Notes under the pieces: generated by a model
The model's database searches: none
What the model was told of the DNA's origin: nothing
Seen by the model: only the letters and a program-made list of their open reading frames with translations
DNA from: Panagrolaimus kolymaensis
Taxonomy: Eukaryota; Nematoda; Chromadorea; Rhabditida; Panagrolaimidae
Assembly: GCA_028622995.1 (NCBI GenBank)
Contig: JAJQJQ010000011.1
Location: 558,001-622,000 of the forward strand
Reading direction: 5' to 3'
Length of the DNA stretch: 64,000 nucleotides
In this document: one piece after another, positions 1 to 10,803 of the stretch
Numbering within the stretch: position 1 is the first letter of the stretch
How the letters are laid out: each line of letters begins with the position of its first letter
Made by a program: the position numbers and the translations under genes

Positions 1-2513
1 AAGCTGTTGAACAATTTCATCGTATTTTCTGCTTTCTTGGCTGCTGTTATTTGAAACACATTCAGCATTTTGTGGACAACAATTTCTAATATTTTTACAA
101 TGATTTCGAAGTTGATAAACTCGAGCATAACATTTCTCTGCATTTTCCAATGATCGACCTTCGGGTATTTCTTTATGGGTGAAAAGTTCAGAAATAAGTG
201 AAATGAGTCGAATTTGTTGACATTCAGTGAATTTATTGGAATTAATGGTTGGAAGTTCAGCGGTTCGAGTGCAATTTTCATTTTGACCTGCCACAATGGT
301 TTCCAACATTCCTAATTGTCTTTGAGATTCAGGATCAACGGATTCCATACAACGCTTTTTAACTTTTTGATCAGTGACTTTTGAGTTTGAAAGAAATTCA
401 GCTCGAAGGGATTCCTTTTCAATTCCATAAAGGGCTTCTTCAGGTTGATATCTTCCATCACAAAGAGCAAATTGCTGTTCAGCCACTGCTTCACATTCCA
501 TATAATTTTCACAATAAAGTTGGGAAAGAGTTTCTTTTTCAGCTTTTTCCATTTGTTTTGGAGCTCTTGAAATCAATGGAGCAGCATGAATTCGAGATCT
601 TGGTTGTAAACTTGCTGGCAAAGTAGTTGGTTCAGGAGTTGGAAATGGTTTAGAAATTTTCTTTTGTGGACCTTTAGCTGGCTTTGGTGGTGCAGTTTCT
701 TCTTCCGATGTTGTGGGAGTTGATGAAGGTGCTTCAGCAGCTTCTTCATGACTGCCTCTTATTCGACCTTGAGCCAACAATTGCCTCATCTTTGATGATT
801 CTGCTTTCCATAGAGCAATTTGGGAAATTTGGGGAGATCCTAAAGCAGGTGGAGTTGTTGCTGCTGCTGCTGCTACAGTAGTAGTTACTGGAGGTTGTGG
901 AGCGGGAGTTGATGACACTGGTGGAGGTGTTGCAACTTCATGGCTGCTTCGGATTCGTCCCTGAGATAATAATTGTCTCATTTTTGATGCTTCTGCTTTC
1001 CATTTAGCGATTTGAGAAAGTTGAGGAGATTCTGAACTGGTTGGAGTAATAGTAGCTGGCTCTTCACCTTTAATTTTTCCTTGAGCTTTGAGTTTCTCCA
1101 TTTTTTCTGCCGCTGCTTTCCATTGATCAATTTGGGAATTTTGTGCTGATCCTGGTGCAATTGCAGCCGCCGCCGCCGATGTCAAATCTTCATCGCTTTC
1201 ATCAATTTTTCCTTGAGCTTTTAATTGATCCATTCGCTTTGATGCTGCTTTCCATTGAGCAATTTGTGAAATGGAATATGATGATCCAACTTTTTTCTTA
1301 TTTGCTTCACTATTTCGAATTTCTTGAACTCTTTCATAAATGGATTTAGTCGTTGTTGGTGGAGCTTTTGACGTCGTTGTGGTTGAAGCTTCTGTTGTTG
1401 AAGCAGCAGCCTTGGATGGGGTGGCAAAATTAGGGAATAAAAGTCTTGCTAAATCATTCAAAACTTTATCAGCTGGTGGCAAAGTTGGAAGGGTTCCAAA
1501 TGTTGCTGGAGGAGCAGCGGTGGTTGAAGCTTCTGTTGTTGGTGGTGTAATAGTTGTGGATGGCAGTGGAGCACGTCGAGCATCAGCGGAAAGATAGTGT
1601 TTGAAGGTTTCAGGTTTAGTATCAAATTTTTTATATCCAATGCAATTATCAAGTTGTTGAGCGAGCTTTTCCTCCTTTCCAAAAACATTATTTTCAAGTT
1701 CAGCTTTAGTGTGGCAACTAAAAAATAATGGAAATATTAATAGAATGGAAAATGGATAATAAGCATAAATTTCATAGCAAAAGTTCGATAGCTTTTCATG
1801 AGCTTTATTTTCAAATCAATGAAGATCACTTTTTCTAAAGAAACTTTCTAATCCTAAACTTACTGATTAAATTGTGGACAACAATCCTTTACCAAATTGC
1901 ATCGTTCCATTTGGCTTTCATAAGTATTTCGACATTCTCCACCATTTTCCGCGCCATTAATAGCAAAATTATCCAATCCAACTTCTTGTTGAATGGCTTT
2001 ACAAACGAGGGTTTGAGATTGATCAAGATTAAATGCTTGAGGATCAGTGCTTTTTGCACATTCAAATGTATCATGTTCTACCAATTGATAAATAGGTTGA
2101 ATATCAGTTTCAATACTTTGAATTAATTGTTTTTCACATTTTTCTGCTCTTGTACCTGGTTTGATTCGAAGTGAATCAGTTTGGGCCATAATCATTTTAC
2201 TAAATCCACCTGCACATCGTTCAAATTGTTGGCGAGCACTTTTTCGACATGATGCATATTTTTCACAATATTTCTGAAAGTTGTGTTTGAAGAATTAAAT
2301 TTGGTTTAATATTCGGCGAATGTGCTTGACTTTTAAAATACAAAACAAGCTTTACTTTCCACTTCACGATCATCCTCAAAATCACGGGTTCTCAACCTCA
2401 ACAACACATACCTGAATATCTCGAGCATCTTCTTCATCCAAAATATCTCTTGCATAAATTATTGTTAATGAAATTAAAATAAGAGAAAGTATTGAAATAA
2501 AAAGCGACCGCAT
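1..2513 (-). CDS. Secreted cysteine-rich protein with duplicated 11-Cys domain and WKA repeats (3' end outside window)
   Basis: Three exons (2412-2513, 1864-2273, 1717 down to the edge) join in frame to at least 743 residues with no stop; the 3' end lies outside. Residues 1-21 form a signal peptide (MRSLFISIL start, hydrophobic core, ends IIYA). A first domain (about 35-175) starts KYCEKYASC and ends KDCCPQFNHC. A Thr/Pro/Ala-rich linker follows, then four repeats with the core SQIxxWKAxxxKM, then a second domain starting LYCENYMEC and ending RNCCPQNAEC. The two domains align cysteine for cysteine (YCExYxxC, QFxxC, single Cys positions, xCCPQ), so this is an internal duplication. I do not recognise the family; an extracellular matrix or surface role is only inference from the signal peptide and disulfide-type pattern. 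Start chosen because exon 1 gives the signal peptide directly. Confidence 0.82.
765..1275 (-). repeat. Four coding repeats (WKA modules) inside the secreted protein
   Basis: Four copies of a roughly 25-residue module lie at about 1204-1275, 1076-1142, 955-1023 and 765-833. Each reads SQI(A/D)xWKAxxxKMxxLxxQGxI. The last two are closest to each other (RIR.SHE ends). Spacers are Ala/Thr/Pro-rich and differ in length. Confidence 0.85.
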
Positions 2514-3590
2514 TCTATTAAAATAAAATGACACTTTTAACCCATTCTAAATATTTTCCACCTTATTTCTTTAAAATACATAAGTATACATCTCTCCAAT
2601 TTTTATTTCCATCTTCGTGGATGAATAAATTGACCTGATTTTTTTGGTTCTCCATTTAAAATTTCGCTTTTATCAGGTAAAAATCTTTCAGGATATCTCT
2701 CTTTCTTTTTCTGTGTTTATTTCTTTCAAATCAGATTACGTATTTTTGAATTTAAATTGAAAGTATTTTTTGGTGAAAAAAAGGAGTAAAAGTAAAAAAC
2801 GAGAAAAAACGAAAGCAACCTACGCATTTTTTTTTTTGTTGAAGGAAGGAAAGAGCAAACTTGTTTTTTGGGAAAAATTAAGATTCTTGAATGAAAGTGA
2901 AAACTTTCTTTTAATTCTCAGCTTGCAAAACTATCTTCCACTAAAATCTTGTTACAAACAAGCAAAAAATTAAGATTTCATCAATTCATCGAAAAAGAAA
3001 AAGAAGGAGCAAAAAGTTTATTCATTTTTTTGTGGCAAAAACGTTGGATGAGTAAACTACATATGAATGAACGCTCAAATGTTGCGAGAGTCAAAGGAAG
3101 CATAAAAACGATTCTCTTTCATTTTTACTTTGAACCAAATAAATTATCTTTCATTGTTTGTTTGTTTGTTTGTTTGTTGGATTCAAAAAGTGAATAATAA
3201 ATTTATAAACTGTAACCTTATGAACTTATGGATTTTTTTAATCAACTAACCAAAACACCATTAATTGAGAAGGTAAAGAAGGTGAAAATTTGTAGTGTCT
3301 AAATAGAAAAAGTTACAGCAGTCTAAAATGCTGAATAAAATTGTGAAACAAATTTGCTTCGGCAATTGATTAACGTTCGTTCCCTGGTTTTTTAGCTCTT
3401 TCTTCGCGTGTTTATCATTGATCGTTTTCAACATTTTGATGCAAATTTAAACTCACAGACGATTGTTACAACCATTTTAGGATTTGATTTTATGTTGATT
3501 CGTCGAATGTTTCATATCGAAATTTGCATTTTGTTTCCACGATGTCTTCTTTTATGCTTCAAAAATTGAAAGAAAATTCAATCAACAACA
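2514..3590. other. Intergenic, no gene seen
   Basis: AT-rich spacer between divergent genes. It holds a (TTTG)n microsatellite at about 3157-3178. The open frames here are Lys/Phe-rich, unspliced and unlike the flanking proteins. It presumably contains the promoters of both flanking genes. Confidence 0.6.
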
Positions 3591-4385
3591 ATGGCAGATA
3601 ATTATGAACCAATACCTACGTAAGTATTTTATTTTTTCCATTATTATTTGCTTACTGATATCATTTTTTTAGATTTAAAGGTGGAGCAGCTATTGCTCCT
3701 GCTCCTCCTCCAGCTGCCGCCGTTCCTCCTGCTGAAATACGAAATAAACCATCACCGATAAAACCAACTCCAGCTATTGCACCTGCAGCTACAACACCTG
3801 CAGCTACAGCACCACCACCAAATCAAGTACATAAAAAAGTCAAGCAACTTCCAATTGCTCGTAAATCAATTCATGCTCCATCATCACAGCTTAACCAAAG
3901 TAGTCAAATAGCTCCATCATCTTTTGCCGGTCAAGATATTGTTGCTGAGAAAGATAATGTGAATAACAATGGCAAAAATGTTCGCGTTGCTAAATATGAT
4001 CCACAAGTTTACTCTGAACATGTTTCAAATGGTAAGCAAGTTGTTACAGGCTTTTATAATGGATAAATATGATGTATGATTGAAGCCTAAAAACGTTTAA
4101 GCTTCGTAGCCTTTTGCTTCCAATGTTCCTGCTCTTTAATTCTAAAGTTTTGCAATCATTCAACTTAAACCATGGAAGCTACTTGACGAAGTTTAATGAG
4201 CTTATGCTTTTATCATACTCTTATAATCCTTTCATTTATCATATGTTTAATCTAATAATAAATTTTCAGGTAAAACTTCAACAAATAATGCTGCATTCTA
4301 TTGTAAAGTTACTAGTGGTCTTTTTGGTACTTTGTTTGCTTTACTTTCAATTGCTTTGGCTATCGCTATGTTTGTAATAGAATGA
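3591..4385 (+). CDS. Small Ala/Pro-rich tail-anchored membrane protein
   Basis: Three exons (3591-3619, 3673-4031, 4270-4385) give 167 residues; phases agree at both junctions and introns are GT-AG. The N-terminal two thirds is low-complexity (Ala/Pro-rich around residues 12-60, then basic and Ser/Asn-rich). The last 25 residues form one hydrophobic helix (core LFGTLFALLSIALAIAMFV) ending two residues before the stop, the layout of a tail-anchored protein with a cytosolic N-terminus. An AATAAA follows within about 10 bases of the stop. No family recognised. The third exon would be missed by simple ORF calling because it is read in another frame. Confidence 0.72.
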
Positions 4386-4411
4386 TTGAAATAAACAAGA
4401 CTTTATTAACA

Positions 4412-4937
4412 TTATGATTTATTTACAGTTCGACTCAAATTATTCAAAACAATACATAAAAATTTGGCATCACTTTCTTTCATTAAATCACAGCGAAGAT
4501 ATTTGCGATGATTTGGATCGGCGATAGGGCTTTCATCAAAGCTGAAGGTGACGATGTTTTCTTTTCTTAGATGCCCAAAATTGTAGATTGCGACGAATTT
4601 GTACAGGACTCCTGTTTCATTTTCCAGCCACAGTTCACAGGATTCTTCACAGACGATGACATGAACATCTTCTAAAAGAACGTAGGACTGAAAAAGAGAA
4701 GGGTTAAAAAAGTTAGATTGAAAAAAATACAACTTCTCTACCATCAAAAAACCGGACATTACATAAAACACCAATAGGAACAACATCTTCTGATATTTCT
4801 TCGGTCACACTTTCATCAACATCATCTTGGGTGATGTTGATGAGATCATTGAGAAAGCGATCAATCTTCTCTTGATGAGATGGGCACAAGTATCCTTCAG
4901 TTTGAGAAACAACGAGTGAAAGATCTCCCGTCACCAT
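4412..4937 (-). CDS. Unknown two-exon protein, 5' end uncertain
   Basis: Exon 4731-4937 and exon 4412-4687 join in frame through a 43-nt intron (donor GTATTT, acceptor TTTTTCAG) to about 160 residues; an alternative donor GTAGAG at 4741 is out of phase. The protein is acidic in its first half (run DDVDESVTEEISED) and beta-rich in the second (FFDG..., IVTFSFDESP). It has no signal peptide or clear membrane segment. I do not recognise it. The ATG at 4937 is the only supported start: upstream in-frame sequence reaches a stop after 12 codons, though an exon could join at the AAG before it. The stop lies only 26 bases from the end of the convergent gene. Confidence 0.5.
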
Positions 4938-6315
4938 ATGAAGAGCATGGGCAGGAATATAGTTCTTATGAAAAAGTTAAGCTAAAAGAGTAAGGCCCAG
5001 AAAGGTCCGCTAAAATAAAGAATGTGGTAAAAGAGGATATAAAAAAAGAAAATCGTACCAAAAAATGAGCCAAAAAACGGACATAGATGAAGCAAAAAAT
5101 TTCTAAACATGAAAAATTAGGTAATCAACGAAGACCGGGAGTCATTTGCATTTGAGTGATGCTTAACCAAGTTACGTTTTAATTTGAATTCTTTCGAAAG
5201 GTATCGTAAAACTAGCCTATCAAGAAAGACTTTTATGGGGCTGGTTTCCCTCTGATTTTTACTGTCATATTAATGCTGTGCTTTGCCATAATTTGTTATG
5301 TGTTTCTCCTTTATTTATTTCATTCTTTTGATACATTTATAAAAAAATCTTTCGAATCTTCAATGCTGTAACCTTTTTCATACGGTAAATAACAGCTTTT
5401 ATGAATAATTTTTGATGTTTCAAACTTCGTTTTTTCTTGTCTTGTCGAACTTTTTTTTTAATTTTATGAACCAGAAGAGGAACGTTTGGTTTTTTTTATT
5501 AAATCAAACAAATGCTTTCATCTTTGAGATTTTGTGTTTTGAAATGTTACTAATTTCAGACATTTTTTTTCTTAATTGATCTCAATCTTCAAGTGTAATC
5601 ATCATCAACATCAAACTTCTTTCTTTCAAGTATTATTTACTTTTACCCTTCTTTTATAAATCCTAACCTTTTTGCAAGATCTTTTTTTAATATTAAAACA
5701 CACATAAAAAAAGAAGTGATGATCCTCTTTGATTTTTGTTACGTGAAGAGAGCTGGCTTTCGCCTGCATGCATTACAAGTGTTTGAAACAAAACAAAAAA
5801 CTTGTCATTGTCGTCGGTAATTCTTTCTCTTTTTTTATTTCCTGTACATCTTTTTTGTTTTTGCGGGACAGGTTAATGTCAATCCTTCACCATCATCACC
5901 AACAGACTTTGCTTACTATTTCTTTTTTTTTCATGATCATTTTCAATCAATGTTTTACATTGAAAAAAATAACCCTTTTTTGGTTAAAAGAAGAAGGAAT
6001 CATTTATTGCGTAAAAAAACAAAACAAAAAAAAAGTAATGAATTCCCATTTATTTTTTGACAAATTAGAGAACATTGAAACCTGCTTTTTTATGATAGTT
6101 TATTACTATTATTTTTCTCGATCAAGCTCCTTCATTATTATTTTTTTTGTTTTGTTTTATAGGAGATCGAAGAATCACTTTCCGCTTTGTTTTGCATTTT
6201 TTCTCACATTTTTGTTATGCAAAAAGAATTAATTGTTTAATGTTTTAATTCAATTAAGAGGTAATTGAAGGTGGTTTTAGATTTGTGAGAAGTTTACCCC
6301 AATATCATCATCATC
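4938..6315. other. Intergenic, T-rich, no gene seen
   Basis: Strongly T-rich on the plus strand, with many T tracts of 6-9. A 154-codon frame at 5768-6232 is Phe/Lys-rich low complexity. It lacks splice-supported extensions and is judged non-coding. Confidence 0.6.
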
Positions 6316-7862
6316 ATGGCTACGAGTCAACATACTGGTAGTGGAACATTACGAGGTGGTGGTGTTAAACGAGTTTATGGAAATATGGCGGTAAGAATAT
6401 TTTTGTAAATTTGTCTTAGGCGATCCATAATTAAGCTATATTTATTTTTAGTCATTGAAGCAATATAAAGAAAAAATTGATTATCGTTTACCATTGGTAT
6501 CAATAATTTGTTTAGCTTCAATTGCATCCATTTTATTTTTATATGGTTTATATCAATTAAAAGGACACGATACTCTTGTAGAATATGTCAAAAATACACG
6601 AGATATTGTACGGGTAAGGTTAGCTTTATTTAATTTCAAGCAAGGCTTTATTAAACCCTAATAATTTAAGTTCGTCACCGATCCGAGAAATAAACGAGCT
6701 ACTTCTGAAAATGGCGGAGAATTTGTTGAACCTTTGGCCGAACCAGGGGATGAAAATCCATCAGAAGAAATCAAAGAGGCTGTGGAAGCCAAAGCCACGG
6801 AAGCAACCATCATATCCGAATCGAAAGATGAAGAAAGAACCGAAAGACCGATATTAATTTTTGATAATGAAACAACATTATCGACCACCACCACAACAAC
6901 AACAACGACAACAAATATTTTATTATTAACGACAAATGCGACTACTATTAACGAAACGATAATAACAACTCCTATTGTAATTTTAACGACAACTACGACC
7001 CCATTAGGACCTGAATGGCTTACACTTGCAGAATTGGATGATTATCATGATCGATTAGTTGGTGTAAGTTTTTGAGCCTTGAGTGAAAAAACAAAAGCTA
7101 ATTATTTTATCTTTATAAATATATTACCCCTTCTTAACACTTTTTTAACATATTTCAGACTTATAAAACAATTTGGAATCTTTTTGCAATAAATATTATT
7201 GCCCTTCTTTTTCTTCTCCCTGCAACAATCCTCTTTCATCTTGATTCATTTGGAATTAATAAATATAAAACCATTTTTCGAGTTATCGTGTTTTTACTTT
7301 TGCTATTTTTCTTTATTCAACTTTTCTACCTTATTAGCCCAATTTTTACTTCAACTTCACGTTTTCCCGATATGGTGGATCGACTTTTTGATCCAATAAC
7401 TAAACCCAAACATGAAAGAGGTATTGGAGAAATAAAAGATACATTTGCATGCGAATTTGATACTCATCCAGAATTAATTGCACGTGGATTTCAAGTGAGT
7501 ACAGTAATTCTTTTATGTAAGGAAGAAAATTTCTTTCAGGATCCATGTGTACCCAAAATCAAAGATAGCCTTTTCCCAGCGTATGCCAGCGTTTTTCTAA
7601 TTTTATTTGATCTTTTACCATTTATTTTTGTTGCATTTACATATGCATGGGATGCATGGGTTAAAGATTGCACTCATGTTCGTGAAGCTCGAATGAGAGT
7701 TGAATTAAATAACCAACGAAGGCCTCAAACTCGTGAAGAAATTCTTCAACATGCAATTGAATCTCAAAATTGGTAAACTTTTTTACGAGGAAATCGAACA
7801 AACTAAAATTAAAAAATTGTTGATTTTTTAGGTCACGAAATTCTGCCGATCATTTTGTGTAA
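6316..7862 (+). CDS. Four-pass membrane protein with Thr-rich loop
   Basis: Six exons (6316-6390, 6452-6613, 6671-7063, 7159-7494, 7540-7772, 7832-7862) give 409 residues with all phases consistent. Hydrophobic segments lie at about residues 35-56 (LPLVSIICLASIASILFLYG), 215-235, 250-270 and 335-360 (FPAYASVFLILFDLLPFIF). Between the first and second is a long acidic, then Thr-rich stretch including ten consecutive Thr, likely extracellular and O-glycosylated (inference). The C-terminal tail is charged. No family recognised with certainty. The inverted duplication begins inside exon 4 at 7372, so only exons 4 (part) to 6 are repeated at 21918-22408. This is the only complete copy. Confidence 0.82.
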
Positions 7863-8259
7863 GCACCTGGTTCTACGACACCTTTATGTATATTTTTATG
7901 AGATTTTTGACAATATTTGTTTGAAAAATAGTAATACGATATTTTTTTTTATTATAATAAAGTGTTGGAAATATAAACTATTATTTACTAACAACTACAT
8001 AGAATGAATGGATAACGCTGTCAGAACAAAGTTCAAAATCAAAGCCAAAAAAACGAACCAAAGAAGTAACACAAAATACCAACAACAAAAAATTTGGCAG
8101 CGTTCAAAAGCGGCACGAAACAAAAAACACAAAAATGCAAATTTAAAAGACTTTTTTATTCATTTCTCGAAATAATTTTCAAAAATACATATTTACAGAA
8201 TCAATAAGCAGCTAGAAGAAAAGACAAAGCAGAATCAGATTAGTTAGTTAATATATTCT
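7863..8259. other. 3' intergenic between convergent genes
   Basis: A short spacer between the convergent membrane-protein and STMP1-like genes. It has AATAAA-type signals on the plus strand near 7959 and TTTATT on the other strand near 8155. No coding signal. Confidence 0.5.
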
Positions 8260-8412
8260 TCATTCACTCTTTCGATATTGCTCGACATATTGTTCAATTT
8301 TTTTCTGAATTTCACATGGCGATGGCACTTTTGGTACTTCATAATTTTGAGTTGCATAAGCTCCAACATAAGCACCAATTGTAAGAGAGATGAAATGTGT
8401 TGCTAGACCCAT
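8260..8412 (-). CDS. stmp1: STMP1-like short transmembrane mitochondrial microprotein (copy 1)
   Basis: One 50-residue frame, missed by ORF calling at 60 codons. It has a hydrophobic N-terminus (FISLTIGAYVGAYA), then QNYEVPK and a charged helix (IQKKIEQYVEQY). Short transmembrane mitochondrial protein 1 has the same plan: about 47 residues, a Gly-containing N-terminal helix, the signature GxYxAQNYxxP, then a Lys/Glu-rich tail. Known vertebrate members sit in the mitochondrial inner membrane and interact with respiratory complexes (established for the family, inferred here). A splice acceptor (TTTTTCAG) lies upstream at 8482-8489, so a 5' leader intron or trans-splicing is likely. The inverted copy is at 21368-21520 and is identical. 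Confidence 0.75.
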   Translation of the reverse strand: MGLATHFISLTIGAYVGAYATQNYEVPKVPSPCEIQKKIEQYVEQYRKSE

Positions 8413-8500
8413 TAATGATATATTCAATCTTCAGAAAATTCTATAGAAATCAGAGCAAGACGATGAAATGAAGGATATAAGCCTGAAAAATGAAACAAAG

Positions 8501-9234
8501 TGTTAGGCTCCGGCGTTCTACAGTACGTTAATTTCAGATTTTATCCACACCGGCTTGTGCACTGCAGGCAAGACCGGGCAAAGCAACTGCAGCTCACTCT
8601 AACTTGGTAACAAGCCAACCAGCCATCTAACTCTCCCTCTCTCTCTTCATATGCGACCATCCAAGTGCATGCGCACTCACTCCCTTATTGGTCAAAGCCA
8701 GCTGCCTTGCAAGTACTGACACTCTTGCAAAACCAACCAACCGGGTGCAGCAAAGCCAACAATGGATAGTATTATTGTGAATATATTAAAGCATTCTGAA
8801 ACAACTGACTCTCAATCCCTTTTATTATTCTGAAACAACTGGCGCCGCGTACCATTATTGAAGTGCATCGTCAAGCCATTCATTGCCGAAGGAAAGACTA
8901 TTTAAGAAGCAGCCGTTGTACCACTTATTTGTCGAAGGTTTCCATTCTAAAGACTCTCCCAAGTAGAGCACAATCAGTCGAGGCATAGAAGCCCGATGTA
9001 GTTAACAAGCTAGCACATGTATCCAAGTCTCCCCATGTTTATCTCTGTAATTCCAGTAATCTCTGATCAGTTTGGTGTGAATGTAATCTTTATATCTGTA
9101 TTTATGTTTATGTATTTATTTATATGAAGGATCGTTATCATAAAGTTTGCCTGTAGTTAATATAATATCTTGACTCGTCTGACCTCAAACAAACGTAGGA
9201 AGGTGTTCAGTCGACGGAATACCGGTACCTAACA
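8501..9234. mobile_element. Solo-LTR-like element (copy 1), 734 bp, AAAG target duplication
   Basis: Starts TGTTAGGCTCCGGCGTTC and ends in the imperfect reverse complement (GGTACCTAACA region), so it has TG...CA ends inside a roughly 19-bp inverted repeat. It is flanked by AAAG at 8497-8500 and AAAG at 9235-9238, a 4-bp target duplication. Base composition is richer in GC than its surroundings. It contains a 15-bp direct repeat (8793-8807, 8827-8841) and no long ORF. Best read as a solo LTR of a retrotransposon; a non-autonomous DNA transposon is the alternative because the terminal repeat is longer than usual for an LTR. Confidence 0.72.
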
Positions 9235-10001
9235 AAAGAAATTATAAAAAAACAAAGCAAAAATTAGGATTTTCACGCTTATTATTATTATTATTTTTTA
9301 CTAACAAATAATTCATAAAAGAAAAGGAAGCAAAAAAATATATAAAAACTTTTGCGGTCGGAAGGAAGTAAAAATATATTTGTGCGAGCAAAAAAGAAAA
9401 AAAAGGGCGCCAAAAAACAACAAATTTATAGGAAGGAACATGGTAATTGCCTTTTCGAAAATTTCTTTTGCCTGAATGCCTGAAAGATGAAGAAAAAAAG
9501 GTCTGGGCAACGGCGCAAAATTCAAGCATCATTTACTTGCTTCGTTCGTTTTCTTGATTCATTTATTTGCTTCATTTTTTGTTTTCTTGTTGAATTTTTT
9601 GATGATGTTTGATTGAAATGTTGTTATTTTTCTTGTATTTTGTTCAACTTTGATTATGTTTTGACTTGTTTCTAAGAATAGGATTCGGCAATAAAAGGAG
9701 GGTAGCAAATGGAATAATCAATGAATGCTTTTATTTTGTGATGAATGAAAACAAAAAATAGGAAGAAAAGTGCAATTTTAAACTCTTTGAGAGTTCAGTA
9801 TTTTCTTTTTTAGTTTATCTATTTTTTTATATAAAAAAAAGGAAAAAAATGTTTATTAAAGATTCACAGAAACAACAATAATTATTTTAAAAATATTTAA
9901 TAGTCGAACGATTGAAGATACACAAACATGTCAAAAAAAATCGACCAAAGAAAATTTTTTGTCTCCGCATTTTACAACATTTTTTGAGATAAACATAAAC
10001 T
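9235..10001. other. Intergenic, no gene seen (copy 1)
   Basis: A/T tracts and short low-complexity frames only (for example Phe-rich frames around 9242-9532). Repeated in inverted form at 19779-20545. Confidence 0.55.
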
Positions 10002-10803
10002 TTAAAGGTAATCACCAAATTCAGCAAAAGGATGATTCTGAAATAAAAAGTAATAAGTAAAAAATACAAAACTAACTTCTTTTAAAAAGCTTTACCTTTT
10101 TAAATTTCAAAAAATGTTGAGATTTTAAAAAATCTATTGGAATATCTTTGCCAATACACATTGACATTAAATTTGGAAAGAAAAGCGATTCAGCCATTTT
10201 CTCTGCGGTTTCTATGGTAAAAACTTGTGAATCGACTTTATTACTAAATAATAAATGGTTATTTTACTTTCATAAAAAAACTTACTATTCAAACTTTCTA
10301 ATCAATGGAAGCTTTTCAAGAATTTCAGCAAGCTCAACCCAATTTCCATTCGAATATTTTATTGACGAATTATAAAAATAAAAGTTTTCCACTTTACCAG
10401 CCATTATTAAAAATAATAATTCATTGTAAAACAAATTTTGATGCCAGAAATTTAATTTTTTGACATTAACGTAACCCAATTTGGGAAAAACATAGTCGAA
10501 TGCATTTGGAATATCAATGGAAAGCATTTCTTCGATAATCCATATTTTTGCAAAATTTTCTTCAAGTTCAATGTTAAAGTTTTCACTAAAAGTATCCAAA
10601 CTTTCAGCAATAACGACGGATGATTTCGTCAAAAAATATTTGCATGATTTGATTAACTTTTGATAAACAAATGGCGAAGCATTTTTTGAAAGGTAATAAA
10701 CAATGTTTTCAGGAAGAGTAAATTTTTGATGAATAAAGTTCTTCAGCAATTTTGTTGAAAACCTTTTATAATTTTTTGTATAAATCGGCACAACAAAATC
10801 CAT
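10002..10803 (-). CDS. F-box-like nematode protein (copy 1)
   Basis: Three exons (10286-10803, 10096-10243, 10002-10037) give 233 residues with matching phases. An F-box-like segment lies at about residues 28-65: LPENIVYYLSKNA, then SPFVYQKLIKSCKYF, which has the Leu-Pro start and the C-K-x-F end typical of F-box helices. The rest is rich in Phe, Asn and Lys without a second recognised domain. Nematodes carry large families of such F-box-like proteins, usually substrate receptors of SCF ubiquitin ligases; this one's role is inferred from that. The very short last exon (12 codons with stop) is supported by a TTTCAG acceptor. Identical to the copy at 18977-19778. Confidence 0.72.

Noticed and set aside
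5768..6232. 154-codon plus-strand frame
   Set aside because: Phe/Lys-rich low complexity from T tracts, no splice partners or motif.
8840..8846. TGGCGCC as a retroviral-type primer binding site
   Set aside because: The bases after it do not fit a tRNA 3' end, and the element's paired termini and target duplication lie at 8501 and 9234, not around this site.
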